DNA of 64,000 nucleotides from Neocallimastix lanati (nom. inval.) (GCA_016946835.1 JACVTC010000119.1:506501-570500), one strand, 5' to 3'. Positions 35,753 through 46,719 are shown, counted from the stretch's first letter. Notes: generated by a model not told the origin, from the letters alone. Made by a program: numbers and translations.

Positions 35753-37049
35753 GTCATATTAACATTAATATATTTATTTTTCACTATTTTTTATGATTTA
35801 TTTAGCTTTATTTCATGTGATATTTTTGAAGAACAAGATAAAGTAGAAAAAATATATGAATATATTTCTTTTTTTACAACTTTAATAACATTGTAAGTCA
35901 TTCTGATACTTATAACACTATTTATTATAAAAAAATTAATTATAATCAATTTTTTAAGACAATAAAAAAATTAAAAAAAAATTATTATTTAACACTGATA
36001 ATTTCTTATTTTTTTTGAATTTTTAAATAGAGAAATTCATTATTGTGAAATAAAACAGGAACAATTTGATCATATTTCTAAAATTTCTAGTCTTGAAAAA
36101 TTAATGATTGAAGAAAGCTCACTCGTTCTCACTGAAAATATTAGTCAATTAAAAAATTTAAAAGAATTGATCTTAAGGGATGATCAAATATCAACTATTC
36201 CTAAATCTATCGGTAATCTTCAAAATCTTACAGTATTATGCATATCAGGAAATGGTAAATTATCACCACTTCCTGATTCTATTGGTAATTTAAAAAATCT
36301 TAAAGAATTAAACCTATCCACAAATCATTTATCATCTCTTCCTGAATCCATTAGTAATCTTCAAAATCTTAAAATATTAAACGTAATGGAAAATCAATTA
36401 TCTACTTTTCCTGATTCTATAACTAATCTTCAAAATCTTAAAGAATTAAACCTAGGAGCAAATCAATTATCATCTCTTCCTGATGCCATCAAGAATCTTC
36501 AAAATCTTAACAAATTTATATTAGGGTCTAATAAATTCAAAACAATTTCTGACGTCATAGGAAATCTTAAAAATCTTGAAATTTTATCCATAGAATTTAA
36601 TCAATTATCATCTCTACCGGATGCCATAGGTAATCTTCAAAATCTTAAAAGGTTATCTTTAGGATTTAATAAATTTTCAAAATTACCTGATAGTATTGGT
36701 CAACTTAAAAATCTTGAGACATTAGATTTAATGGATAATCAATTAACCTCCCTTCCTGAAACGATTAGTGGGCTTCAAAATTTAAAGGAATTAGAATTAT
36801 ACTCAAATAGCTTTACAAAATTCCCTAAAAATTTAGAAACACTTTCCAATCTTGTTAATCTTAGTCTTGGTGAAAGTAAAATTGATGATGTTCTTCCAGA
36901 ATCCTTAAATCAATTGAAAAAACTTGAAACAATGTAAAAAGAAAAAAATTATTCAAATATTATACATAATTGAATTTAATTAAAAAAATTTTTTTAAATA
37001 TATATATATATATAATTTTTTTTAATTAATTTATCTTTATTAATTTTTT

Positions 37050-37087
<38 letters not shown>

Positions 37088-38052
37088 CATTTGAATGATT
37101 TTATTATTTTAAATTAAATTAAAAAATATAAATAAACTTAATTATTGATAATATTTTTTTTTATTTATTTAGAAATTTAGAAGATAATGTTAATATAAAA
37201 GGAAAAACATTAACCAATGACAGTCTTGAATCATGTTATTATTCTGATAAATATGATTTATGTATAGCTAAAGATATAGAATGTGTTAGTAATTATGAAT
37301 TTAAATTATGTACTGAGAATGAAAATGAAGAAGAAATAAAACAAGAAATTAATAATAATAATAATAAAGAAGATAAGGATGAAAAGAACGATAAAGATAA
37401 AAAGAATGATAAGGATGATATAAATAATAATAAAGATTCTAAAAAAGATGAAAAGGATGACAAGAAAGATGACAAGAATACTAAAAATGATGAACAAGAA
37501 AAAGGAGAAAAGAAGAATGATCAAAAAGAAAATAAAGATTCCAAAAAAGATGAAATGGATGACAAGAAAGATGAAAAGAATATTAAAAATGATGAACAAG
37601 AAAAAGGAGAAAAGAAGAATGATCAAAAAGAAAATAAAGATTCCAAAAAAGATGACCAAGAAACTAAGGATGAAAAAGGATATAATACTTTAGAATCTGA
37701 TAATGAATCTGAAGTTGAAACTGAAATTGAATCAGATGTAGTTTCTGATGATGAAGAAGATTTCATTAGTACTAATTATCAATGTGGTAAAGGAAAAGGA
37801 AAATGTCCTCATCATCAATGTTGTAGTAAATATGGTTGGTGTGGATACAGTAAAAGTCATTGTGCGGTCACGAACGGTTGTCAATCTAAGTATGGTATTT
37901 GTGATGATACCATTATTTTTGTGAAAGGACGTTGTGGAGGAGAATATGGATCTTGTCCTTCAGGTCAATGTTGTAGTAAATATGGATGGTGCGGTGAAAG
38001 TCAAGGCTATTGTGGTAAAGGATGTCAATCTGCCTTTGGAAAATGTCATTAA
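33615..38052 (+). CDS. Secreted LRR-LRR-CBM18-CBM18 protein, seven exons
   Basis: Exons 33615-33778, 33910-33984, 34188-35051, 35299-35655, 35806-35892, 36031-36933 and 37173-38052 give 3,330 nt, an unbroken 1,109-residue frame. All six introns (131-247 bp) are phase 2, with GTTAGT, GTAAGT or GTAAAA donors and TAG acceptors. The only plausible start is ATG 33615. It opens a signal peptide (MILETLLKAVSFLILFFISE). A short Cys region follows, then 11 LRRs of about 23 residues (exon 3, residues about 95-368). Next is a Cys-containing module starting LDDNINIKGKTL, then a second Cys lead-in (exons 4-5) and 12 LRRs (exon 6, 530-817). The module is repeated (NLEDNVNIKGKTL), followed by a Lys/Asp/Glu linker and two CBM18 chitin-binding modules (1021-1060 and 1071-1108). 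Predicted to be secreted and to bind chitin, with LRRs for protein contacts; the partner is unknown. The exon model is mine and needs RNA support. Confidence 0.85.
33779..33909 (+). other. Intron 1 of the LRR-CBM18 gene
   Basis: Donor GTTAGT, acceptor TTTTAG, 131 bp, phase 2. Joining gives TGT-GTA-GAA, so the reading frame continues through a Cys-Val-Glu junction. Confidence 0.75.
33985..34187 (+). other. Intron 2 of the LRR-CBM18 gene, with a ~40-bp poly(A) run
   Basis: Donor GTAAGT, acceptor TATTAG, 203 bp, phase 2. It contains a long A run at about 34025-34063. The equivalent intron 5 (35893-36030) interrupts the same position of the second module. Confidence 0.75.
35052..35298 (+). other. 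Intron 3 of the LRR-CBM18 gene
   Basis: Donor GTAAAA, acceptor TGTAG, 247 bp, phase 2. The unspliced frame ends at once (ATG-TAA). The equivalent intron 6 is at 36934-37172 with the same donor and the same codon. Confidence 0.75.
35656..35805 (+). other. Intron 4 of the LRR-CBM18 gene, with a ~36-bp poly(T) run
   Basis: Donor GTAAGT, acceptor TTTAG, 150 bp, phase 2. It joins ..IEW to C-FISC as TG-C. The T run lies at 35711-35746. Confidence 0.75.
35893..36030 (+). other. Intron 5 of the LRR-CBM18 gene
   Basis: Donor GTAAGT, acceptor AAATAG, 138 bp, phase 2. The counterpart of intron 2 in the duplicated module. Confidence 0.75.
36934..37172 (+). other. Intron 6 of the LRR-CBM18 gene, with a ~39-bp poly(T) run
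   Basis: Donor GTAAAA, acceptor ATTTAG, 239 bp, phase 2. The counterpart of intron 3. The T run at about 37050-37087 may act as a pyrimidine tract, although it lies far from the acceptor. Confidence 0.75.
37483..37656 (+). repeat. 102-bp duplication in the charged linker
   Basis: The DNA at 37483 and 37585 is nearly identical over about 70 bp with a 102-bp period. It adds 34 residues of the KNDEQEKGEKKN / KENKDSKKD type. The minus-strand Phe/Leu/Ile frames across it are antisense shadows. Confidence 0.8.
37783..38049 (+). other. Tandem CBM18 (hevein-type) chitin-binding modules
   Basis: Module 1: CGKGKGKCPHHQCCSKYGWC then GYSKSHC..GC..KYGIC. Module 2: CGGEYGSCPSGQCCSKYGWC then GESQGYCGKGC..FGKC. 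Both keep the eight-cysteine hevein spacing and the aromatic YGWCG chitin-contact stretch. They close the LRR protein, with no anchor or tail after them. Confidence 0.9.
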
Positions 38053-38550
38053 AGTGTGAAATAATATAAATTAATATTATTTTTTTTATTTTATTTTATT
38101 TTATTTTATTTTATTTTTATTTTTTTTATTTTTTAGTACTGAAATTTTTATTAAAACTTAAAAAGTTTAAAAATATATATATTTTTATGTAAATGAAATT
38201 ATATCTTTAAATAATAATTATAAATATATATCAATATATTTATTTATTTTTATTTTATTTTAAAAAATATATTTTATAATTTATTTATTTTTATTAATTA
38301 TTTTTTTTTATATTTTAAAAAAAAAATTTATTAATTATTTTAATTTATTTTTTAAAAAAAAATTTTTTTTATTAATTATTTTATTTTATATTTTAAAAAA
38401 AATTTTTTTATAAAGAGATGATCTATTATTTTTTCTAGAAGTAATCAATAAAAAATATGTAATGTAAAAAAATAAAATAAAAAATAAAAATAACAAATAA
38501 CAAATAAATAAACATAAATAAATAAAAAAAAAAAAATTATTTTAAAAAAT

Positions 38551-38614
<64 letters not shown>

Positions 38615-38802
38615 TTATTTTAAAAAATTCTTTATTTTTTTTAAAAAAAAAAAAAAAAAAAAAGTTATTTAAAAAAATTCTTTATTTTTTTTTAAAAGAA
38701 AAAAAAAAAACATGTTTTTTCCATATAAAATTTTATAAATTTATACTTTTTACTATATATATTTTTAATTAATAAAAACTAAGAAGTGAATTCTATTCCG
38801 CC

Positions 38803-38836
<34 letters not shown>

Positions 38837-38849
38837 AATGAATAAATAG
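38053..38849. other. 3' flank: AT-rich spacer with long A and T runs
   Basis: Contains (TTTTA)n just after the stop, AT runs, and three A runs of 20-40 bases (about 38567-38611, 38645-38662, 38807-38835). The repeated motif TTATTTTAAAAAATTCTTT surrounds two of them. No gene. The last A run abuts the LINE piece that follows. Confidence 0.6.
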
Positions 38850-40191
38850 GTGTATATTGAAGAAATATCATTGTCAGCTAAGTGTGCTTTGTCTCAAGTC
38901 AAGTGTTTTGATAAATGGAAAGATTCAAATTGTATTATTTCCTATTTAGTTAATAATATTCCAAAATCTAGAAAATATACATGGACGAAAGAAAGTAGAA
39001 CTCTTAAAGGTAAACTAGAGAGAAGAGGTAATAACGATAATAAAATCAAGGATTTTTATTGGAAAAGAGATATGAAAATCAATTCTATTAAAGCTGAATT
39101 TTATGACAAAAACAAATTCGAAGAAAAATCAAAATTTATAAAACTTTGTTATGAATATCCTGATCTTTCATATGGTTTCTATTGGCTATTGAGAGCACGA
39201 AGCGGATATAGATTAGATGCTAGAATTGCTAAAGCTGCAAAAATAATAGATCAAATATGTCCTAATTTTTTTGTCCCTGTTGTAAAAGTAATAAACAATG
39301 GATAAGGCATTGATTAATTGATTGTCCATTTTTCAATCCTATTCGTAGTAAAATTAATGATAAAAAATTTTTTTTTATATAATGCTTTTAACCATGGCAA
39401 CCTAACAAATAATATTGTTAATAGTAATAATGATAATAGCAACAGTAATAATAGTTATAGTAATAATAGTAATAGTAATAATAGTTATAGTAATAATAGT
39501 AATAGTAATAATAGTAATAGTAATAATAGTAATAGTAATAATAGTTATACTAATAATATTATTACTAATATAGTAATAATATTATTAGTAATGTTAGTAA
39601 TAGTATTGAAAATAATGTGTATGTTGATTCTAGTGTGTGTGAAAAAGTGTTTAATTTCCTTCTTGGAGGTCGAAGTATTAATAACAGTACAAGGATATGG
39701 AAAGATCTATTTAAGTGCCAGATGAAATTAGGTGCTTATTCTGATACACCATTCTTGGTGGTTACTGCGGCTCTTCTTCAATCGATTTATACCTATTGCT
39801 ATTGGCTAGCAATGGTCTCTTTGTTCAATAGGTTCAAATCGAATCGTACTACTACTACCAAGAGCGTCAATGCTGAAGAAACAGTAGGACAGGCCAGCAG
39901 GGCTAGCGCAACCAATGAAGATCATAATTTTCATATCTTAAAAATTATGATTAACATTGCGAAGTCATTAATTAATTATTATACTACAGTATAATAATGC
40001 CCTTGTGAAGTCTTACAGATATTAATTAAATGAAACTAGAATATATCATACTATTATTTTATTTTATTTTTTTTTTTTTTTTTTTTTTTTGTTTTTTTGT
40101 TTTGATTATTTTTTTATTTTTTTTTTCTTTTTATTACATGTATTTTTTTTTTCAAATATTTAATTAATAAAGATGAAACAAGTTTGCTGCC

Positions 40192-40221
<30 letters not shown>
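38850..40221 (+). mobile_element. LINE 3' end, copy A, 5'-truncated, with poly(A)
   Basis: The frame from 38850 to 39305 has no ATG start (GTG) and opens inside the post-RT region. 'YEYPDLSYGFYWLLRARSGY' and 'DARIAKAAKIIDQICP' match copy B at 48426-48668. Where copy B continues into a C/H zinc motif, copy A diverges (NFFVPVVKVINNG, stop). A Ser/Asn microsatellite and the frame 39617-39994 ('FNFLLGGRSINN', 'VNAEETVGQASRASATNEDHNFH') complete the 3' part, again matching copy B. The element ends with an A run at 40195-40221. It is a non-LTR retrotransposon remnant and cannot act. Confidence 0.7.
39415..39600 (+). repeat. (AGTAAT)n-type microsatellite in LINE copy A
   Basis: 18-bp units of AGTAATAATAGTAATAG type encode NNSNS/NNSYS repeats. 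In copy B the same place holds a shorter Asn-rich stretch. Confidence 0.85.
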
Positions 40222-40226
<5 letters not shown>

Positions 40227-40480
40227 AGAAATATTTTTTTATTTCGTTTATTCTTAGTCTTGTTATATATTATACTCCTCTCGTTGGTTCAAATACCCCA
40301 ATGATGTGGACTGTTTTTCCAGGTCCATGGAGGGTTGATGGAAAAGAAATAACCTATATCAGGTCAGGTGTACTAATTACAGCTTTCTGTGATTCTGATA
40401 ATAATAGATGGTTATCCTTTCTAATGTGGCTTCTAGTACATAGAGAGAAAACTGGAATACTGAAAGACTGTAGAAAGTGA
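40222..40480 (+). pseudogene. Small ORF after the LINE poly(A): unknown product
   Basis: An open stretch reads KKYFFISFILSLVIYYTPLV, then NTPMMWTVFPGPWRVDGKE, and ends in EKTGILKDCRK. A formal start upstream at 40184 would read through the poly(A) as polylysine and is not credible. Because LINE endonuclease sequence follows on the same strand, this may be ORF1-like or leader sequence of that element. I do not recognise the family. Confidence 0.35.
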
Positions 40481-41209
40481 ACTTGATGTTTTATATTGTT
40501 TTAAACTGGATATGTAGTAACATTGGAGTTTGTATAATTAATAATATCATGTAGTTTCTACATATTATCATTGTAATGAATCTTTTGTATTTTTTTTTTA
40601 CTTTAGCATTATTTTGTATATGTATTTTTTCTATAGTATTATTTATACTTTCATGTAGCTATTGCAAAATGGAAATGTAGGAGATCGATTCACTCCAAAG
40701 CTTGTGTTTAAGACAGTATTTAACGGATGGGAATCTTTTTTATAGTCTTTCTCTACTAATATTTTTTCTTTTTTAAATATACTTTTAGCTAATTTATGAT
40801 TATTCAACAAAAAATTTTTTAACATCTTAAAGAGCTTTATTAATTGAAAGAATTACAATCAGTCAAAAGATAAATAGAAACGATTATTCATTTTAAAAGT
40901 ATTCACAAGTAATTTTGTATCAATAAATTTCTAACCCTTGTGTAAATTTATAAATATTATATCAGTAATACCGGATAAAATCAATTATTTACAAAATCTA
41001 AAAACTATTAAATCATCAAGAACAATTATATATTTTAAGCTTTCATATATTCAACACCAACATTTTTTTTTATACTATTTAAAGGGAATTTACTTTTTTC
41101 TTTTATTTTTATTTTATTTTATTATATATATTAAAAAAAAAATTTTTTTTATCTATTTTTTATTATTATTTTTATATTTTATTTTATTCTTATTTTATTT
41201 TTTTTTTTA
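40481..41209. other. AT-rich stretch between LINE pieces
   Basis: No clear gene. A plus-strand frame near 40940-41050 (VIPDKINYLQNLKTIKSSR) may be more of the LINE ORF1 region. The rest is T/A-rich. Confidence 0.4.
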
Positions 41210-42140
41210 GGCTTTCTTGAAATAGATAATACTTCTTCAAAGTCAGCTACTATACCTGTTTTGAGCCGAGGCCTTCGAAGATACGATATTCAGAATAAAG
41301 ATTTCATTCTTATCCTCATTCATGATCTTCAATCATGGTCTATTAGTAAACTTTGGGAATTTCTTAGTAAACGTATTTCCAATTGCAATGAAATAGTTCA
41401 TGGAATTACAAAAAAAACACACACACCTAATATGGAAAATTACTTCATTTTAAGGATAAACTATGATAAACCCACTTATTACCTAAATATATTTTATTTC
41501 TTCTTACCCATTGCCTTCCAATCAATAAAATTAATTGGATCCAAACCAACAAAATCCGAACTTTCAGTAAAGTTAAGAAATTTAACAACAAATTTTCTTC
41601 TTTTGTTTTGAAACTAAATCAATGGTTAAAGATTTTCTTTATAGTAATATTTATTCACCGTCTACTCAGTTCTTTAATTTTTGTGTCAGTTGGAACATTA
41701 ATGGATGGAATGATGAAAAACGTTATTGGTATTAGATACTTTAATGAAATTTTTAAACCCATCTGTATTTGCTTGCAAGAGGTCAGTAATAGCCAATACC
41801 TTAATATACATTCAAATAATTACCCATTTCTTTGTCACTATAATACAATTTTTACAAAAAACTAATCCAAATATACCTTGGTATGAGAGGTCTTAGTATA
41901 AGTGTTACATCGTTCTTGCTCATTTTCTCCTGATCCTTTTGAATATAAGTATATCATTTCTGTTAACATCACTTCTTTTTTGGGGGAATTAAATGCATGC
42001 ACTATTGGTAATATTTATGTTCCTACGGTCTCTCATAAGGAAGAAAGAAAGAATACCTTTTCAGAAATTACTAATTGGATAAAGAAACATACTAATACAC
42101 CTTCTATTCTTGTAGGTGACTTTAATATGTCTAAATCCAA
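41210..42140 (+). mobile_element. LINE 5' part with APE endonuclease, broken
   Basis: Three plus-strand frames carry one protein. 41261-41611 is an unassigned N-terminal part. Then 'NFCVSWNINGWNDEKR' near 41687 is APE motif I. 'KPICICLQEVSN' (41755-41795) has the catalytic Glu. 41902-42130 has 'ACTIGNIYVPTV' and 'SILVGDFNMS' (Asp and Asn of APE). The frame changes between motif I and the LQE block and again before 41902, and a stop falls at about 41863. Similarity ends at about 42135, where antisense LRR-gene sequence begins. The RT is missing. It lies directly after the 3' end of another LINE copy. Confidence 0.7.
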
Positions 42141-45100
42141 AAACGATCATTTTCAGTTAATTCTAATTGTGAATTTAGGACATCATCAATTTCTTTTTGT
42201 GCATAACTATTTATCTCAGAAATATTATCACATGTATTAGGTTGATAGTATGAGATAGGAGTTCCATCCACAAAACATTTATATATTTTATGTTTACCAA
42301 AATTTATAAATTTTACATCTAAATTAGGATTATATGAAATATCACTTTAAATTATATATATATTATAATAATAATATATAAAATATTGAAAAAAAAAATA
42401 AATAAATAAAATTAAAAGCAATTAAGAATTTTTAGTTTATGAAAAATGCATTATTATTATTAACTATTATGATTATAATTATTATTATTATCATAATAGT
42501 TAATAATTATAATCATAATAGTTAAAACTTACAATACATCTAAATTGTATAATTTAAATATTCCACTTTGTAAATCTTATAATCCATTATTTCTTAAATA
42601 TCTATATATATATATATATTTTATAAATACAAATTAATAAATAGAATTTTTAAAAATTATTGTAATCATAATTTAAAAATTAAAAATATTTATTATTATA
42701 TTTCCATTTATAATTTTAAATATTCTTTATTATTTATATATCTAAATAATATTTTTGCAAATTATCAAAAATTTATAAATATAATAATTTTAATTCTTTT
42801 TTTTTAATTATAATAAAATATACAGATATAATATTATTATTTTTAATTATTATATATAACTTTAATTTTTTTTATTTGCTTATTATACTTACAATTCTTT
42901 TAAATATATTAATTTAAATAAATTACTAGGTAATTCTTTTATACTTAATCCAGATAAATTCCTAATTTATATAAATTTTTTTTTTTTTTTTTTAATTTAT
43001 TTTTATGACAAAATAGTAAAATAAATTTACTTTAGAAATATTTATATTTATGTAAAGTAAAAATATACTCATTAGATTTTACAAATCTTCAAGAGATTCC
43101 AGTTGTTCAATTGATTATGGAATATTTTTTATATTCTTATTATTTTCTAAAGACTTTTTTATTATAAATATTATTATAATAATTTAAATTAAAAATTATT
43201 TATTAAAAATTAAAGAAAGTATAATAATGGTCATAAAGATAAAAAATATTAACTATAATATAAATACATACAATATTTTTAAATTTTCGAAAATAGTGAG
43301 ATTATTAAATATATTATCATTAAATTGATTATTATTTAAAATTCTAAATAATTATAATAATAATTATATTAATGTAATGAATTTTATTATCATTTATTGA
43401 CGTTATAATTATTATTAATGGTTAAGTAATATTTTATATTATATTCAATATAATATTAATTTTTAATGATTTATACTTAACAAACTATTTAAATTCTTAT
43501 ATTTGGTAATATTATCAACAAATTCTTTTCTATTAAGAATTCTATAAATTTATTATAATAAGATTAAAAAAAAATTAATTAAAATATATATAAACATATA
43601 TATATTTAATAATATAATAAAAATTTGTAATAATCAATTTTATGTTAATATATACCTATCTTCTTTTAAATGATTTTCATGTTCAGTATATATTGAATTC
43701 AGTTTATTATTACTAACATTTCTAATAATTTTATATTTTATAATATAAAATTTTTAAATATTATTATTTTTTTGTTCATAAATAATTTATAAATTTATAT
43801 TTTTTTAATCAATAAAACAATAATATATACATATATTTCATAGTTTTTAGTATACATAATGTATCAGTCAACTCATTATACTCAATTTCTCTTTTAATAA
43901 ATAAATATATAAAAATATAATTTAATTATATTAAACATTAATTATATATAATATAAATAAAAAAGTTTAGTATATATATATAAGTATATAATAATAAATT
44001 ATTATAATAATTAATATAATTAATATAATTAATATAAATTATTATTATTATTATTTTATTAACAAAAATATATTAATAAAATTACAATATTTTTAAGTTC
44101 GGTAAATTGGTAAGGAAATTCAGTTATTAAATTTTCACTCAAAGTACTAAATTTAATGATCATATTTATATCAAAATGTTATATTAAATTAAAATGTTAA
44201 ATATAATTATATTGAATTAATTATTTATATATATAATTTTTTTTTAAATAAAATAAAATAAAATACAATAAAAAAAAATAAAATAAAATAAAAAAATAAA
44301 TTAAAATAAAATAAAATAGTAGAATAATGAATATAATTAAAGTTCAGATTGAATAAAATAAAATAAAATAAAAAAAATAAAATAAATAGTAGAATAATGA
44401 ATATAATTAAAGTACAGATTGAATAAAATAAAATAAAATAAAATAAAATAAATAGTAGAATAATGAATATAATTAAAGTACAGATTGAATAAAATAAAAT
44501 AAAATAAAATAAATAGTAGAAAAATGAATATAATTAAAGTTCAGATTGAATAAAATAAAATAAAATAAAAAAAAATAAAATAAATAGTAGAATAATGAAT
44601 ATAATTAAAGTACAGATTGAATAAAATAAAATAAAATAAAAATAGTAGAATAATTAATATAATTAAAGTACAAATTGAATAAAATAAAAAAAAATAAAAT
44701 AAATAGTAGAATAATGAATATAATTAAAGTACAGATTGAATAAAATAAAATAAAATAAAATAAATAGTAGAATAATGAATATAATTAAAGTACAGATTGA
44801 ATAAAATAAAATAAAATAAATAGTAGAATAATGAATATAATTAAAGTACAGATTGAATAAAATAAAATAAAATATATAGTAGAATAATGAATATAATTAA
44901 AGTACAGATTGAATAAAATAAAATAAAATAGTAGAAAAATGAATATAATTAAAGTACAGATTGAATAAAATAAAATAAAATAAAATAAATAGTAGAAAAA
45001 TGAATATAATTAAAGTACAGATTGAATAAAATAAAATAAAATAAAATAAATAGTAGAAAAATGAATATAATCAAAGTACAGATTGAATAAAATAAAATTA

Positions 45101-45499
45101 AATAAAATAAATAAATTTATAAAAATATTATTACATGGATTCTAAAAGAGAATTAGAATTTATTATTTCTGGTATTTCATTTAACTTTGTTGAAGATATT
45201 TTCCTATATATCAAAATATAAATATATTTAAATTTTTATATCTATTAGAATTTTTTTTTTTTTTTAAAAAAAATAATATAAAAATATTATATTAATAATG
45301 GTATATTTTGATTATTATTTACAAATATTTTAAAGATGGCAATTCGAAAAATATTTCTGGTAATATATTTATATTATAATTATCCAGTTCTCTATATATA
45401 ATAATATATATATATATAATATTATTTAATTCAATTTTCAAAATATATAAATAAATAAATAAATATAAAATAAATAAAAAATGATTAAATAAAGAATGA

Positions 45500-45534
<35 letters not shown>

Positions 45535-46052
45535 TTATTTTTTTACAAATATTCAAGATTGGTAAGAAGTGGAAAATTATTAATATCAGATATATTTGAT
45601 TGTGAAGAAAAAGTTCTATTGTTATATATTATTATTATTATTTGTCGAAAATTAATGATAAAAATATTCAATAAAATTAATAATAATAATAATAATATGT
45701 ATATATATAAAATATATTTAATTGGTTAAAATATTTCTAATAAAATAATTAAAATATGGAATAGTTACAAATTTAGAGAAATTATATTTCCATTTTCATC
45801 CATTATTATTTTCATTATCAAATTTTGGATATACATCATCACAAAGAGTTCTATTTAAAAATTTATTTAATTTTTCACAATCTTGAGATACCATTCTATC
45901 ACATGTAATTTGATTAAATACTTCCATAACATCATTTTCACTGCAAACCCTGTAAATGTTAAATCCAAGAATATAATTCTCGCAAATATTTGCAACATTA
46001 TTATAACAATCAATATAAGTATTGTTAAATGAACAATATGTCACTTTACCAC
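42131..46052 (-). pseudogene. LRR gene relic, about 13 exons, one LRR per exon
   Basis: Minus-strand exons with GT..AG borders, almost all phase 2: 45769-46052 (Cys-rich lead-in and 'ENGNIISLNL'), 45547-45615, 45323-45391, 45135-45203, about 44086-44146, 43831-43890, 43656-43721, 43482-43541, 43272-43343, 43083-43146, 42893-42961, 42533-42601 and 42131-42344. Middle exons of 60-72 bp each encode one LRR, for example 'LELDNYNINILPEIFFELPS' and 'NNQFNDNIFNNLTIFENLK'. The last exon encodes a Cys cap (KCFVDGTPISYYQPNTC). Breaks: a frame change in the first exon near 45810, one extra base in exon 43083-43146, and in-frame TAA codons at 43115-43117 and 42577-42579. No signal-peptide exon was found. 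The family is probably a secreted LRR protein like the neighbour. Confidence 0.75.
44245..45112. repeat. Minisatellite, ~13 copies of a 55-70 bp unit, inside an intron
   Basis: Each unit has the core GTAGAATAATGAATATAATT followed by AAAGTACAGATTGAAT and then (AAAAT)3-5. It fills most of the approximately 990-bp intron between LRR exons 45135-45203 and 44086-44146. Cores are almost identical; the (AAAAT) number varies. Confidence 0.9.
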
Positions 46053-46719
46053 CTTGAAATTGAATATTGAATAATATATGAATAAGAAATTATTTCAAAT
46101 ATTATTATTGACAGAATAGATATAAATTTAAAATTTACACTTAATTACGTTTCTATTACATATCAGATCAATTTAAATATACAAATGGAAACTCTAATTA
46201 ATATATAATTTAATTAGAGTTAAATGAATGACAAGTAACACGAATATTTAATAGTTATAAACAAAATCAAAACAAAATCGAATACCAAAATCGAATAGAA
46301 GTGGTGTGGATTAAATTTATAAAATATTTGACAAAGTATATTCCATGTAATAAATTATACTTTAAATAATTCAAATTAATTATAAATATATATATATATA
46401 TATATAATAAAAATAAAAAAAAAACAAAAATAAAAAAATAAAAAAAAAAAAAAAATAAAAAAATAAAAAAAATAAGAACAATAAAAAAAATAAAAAAATA
46501 AAAAATAAATAAAAAAATAAAATAAAATAAAAAAATAAAATAAAATAAAAAAAATAAAATAAAATAACTTGTAGAAATAAAAATATGAAGTACAGATAAA
46601 ATAAAACAAATTAAAATACTTTTTATAAATAATATTTATAATATTTATAATATAAATGTATTTATATTAAAATATAAATTCTTATTCACCAATTTAATTA
46701 TTTTTTTTTATTTTATTTC
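46053..46719. other. AT-rich DNA with an (AAAAT)n-like tract
   Basis: No gene. 46405-46610 is an A-rich tract with TAAAA/TAAAAAA units. It ends in GTAGAAATAAAAATATG and AAGTACAGAT, a degenerate copy of the repeat core seen at 44.3-45.1 kb. The Phe-rich minus-strand frame is noise. Confidence 0.6.

Noticed and set aside
37293-37659. Two Phe/Ile/Leu/Ser-rich minus-strand frames that look transmembrane
   Set aside because: Antisense translation of the Lys/Asp/Glu linker of the LRR-CBM18 gene.
40184-40221. Start codon upstream giving a polylysine N-terminus
   Set aside because: The lysines are the poly(A) tail of the preceding LINE; the start is not credible.
45496-45729. Plus-strand 77-codon frame
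   Set aside because: It overlaps antisense exon 45547-45615 of the LRR relic and is otherwise AT-repeat translation.
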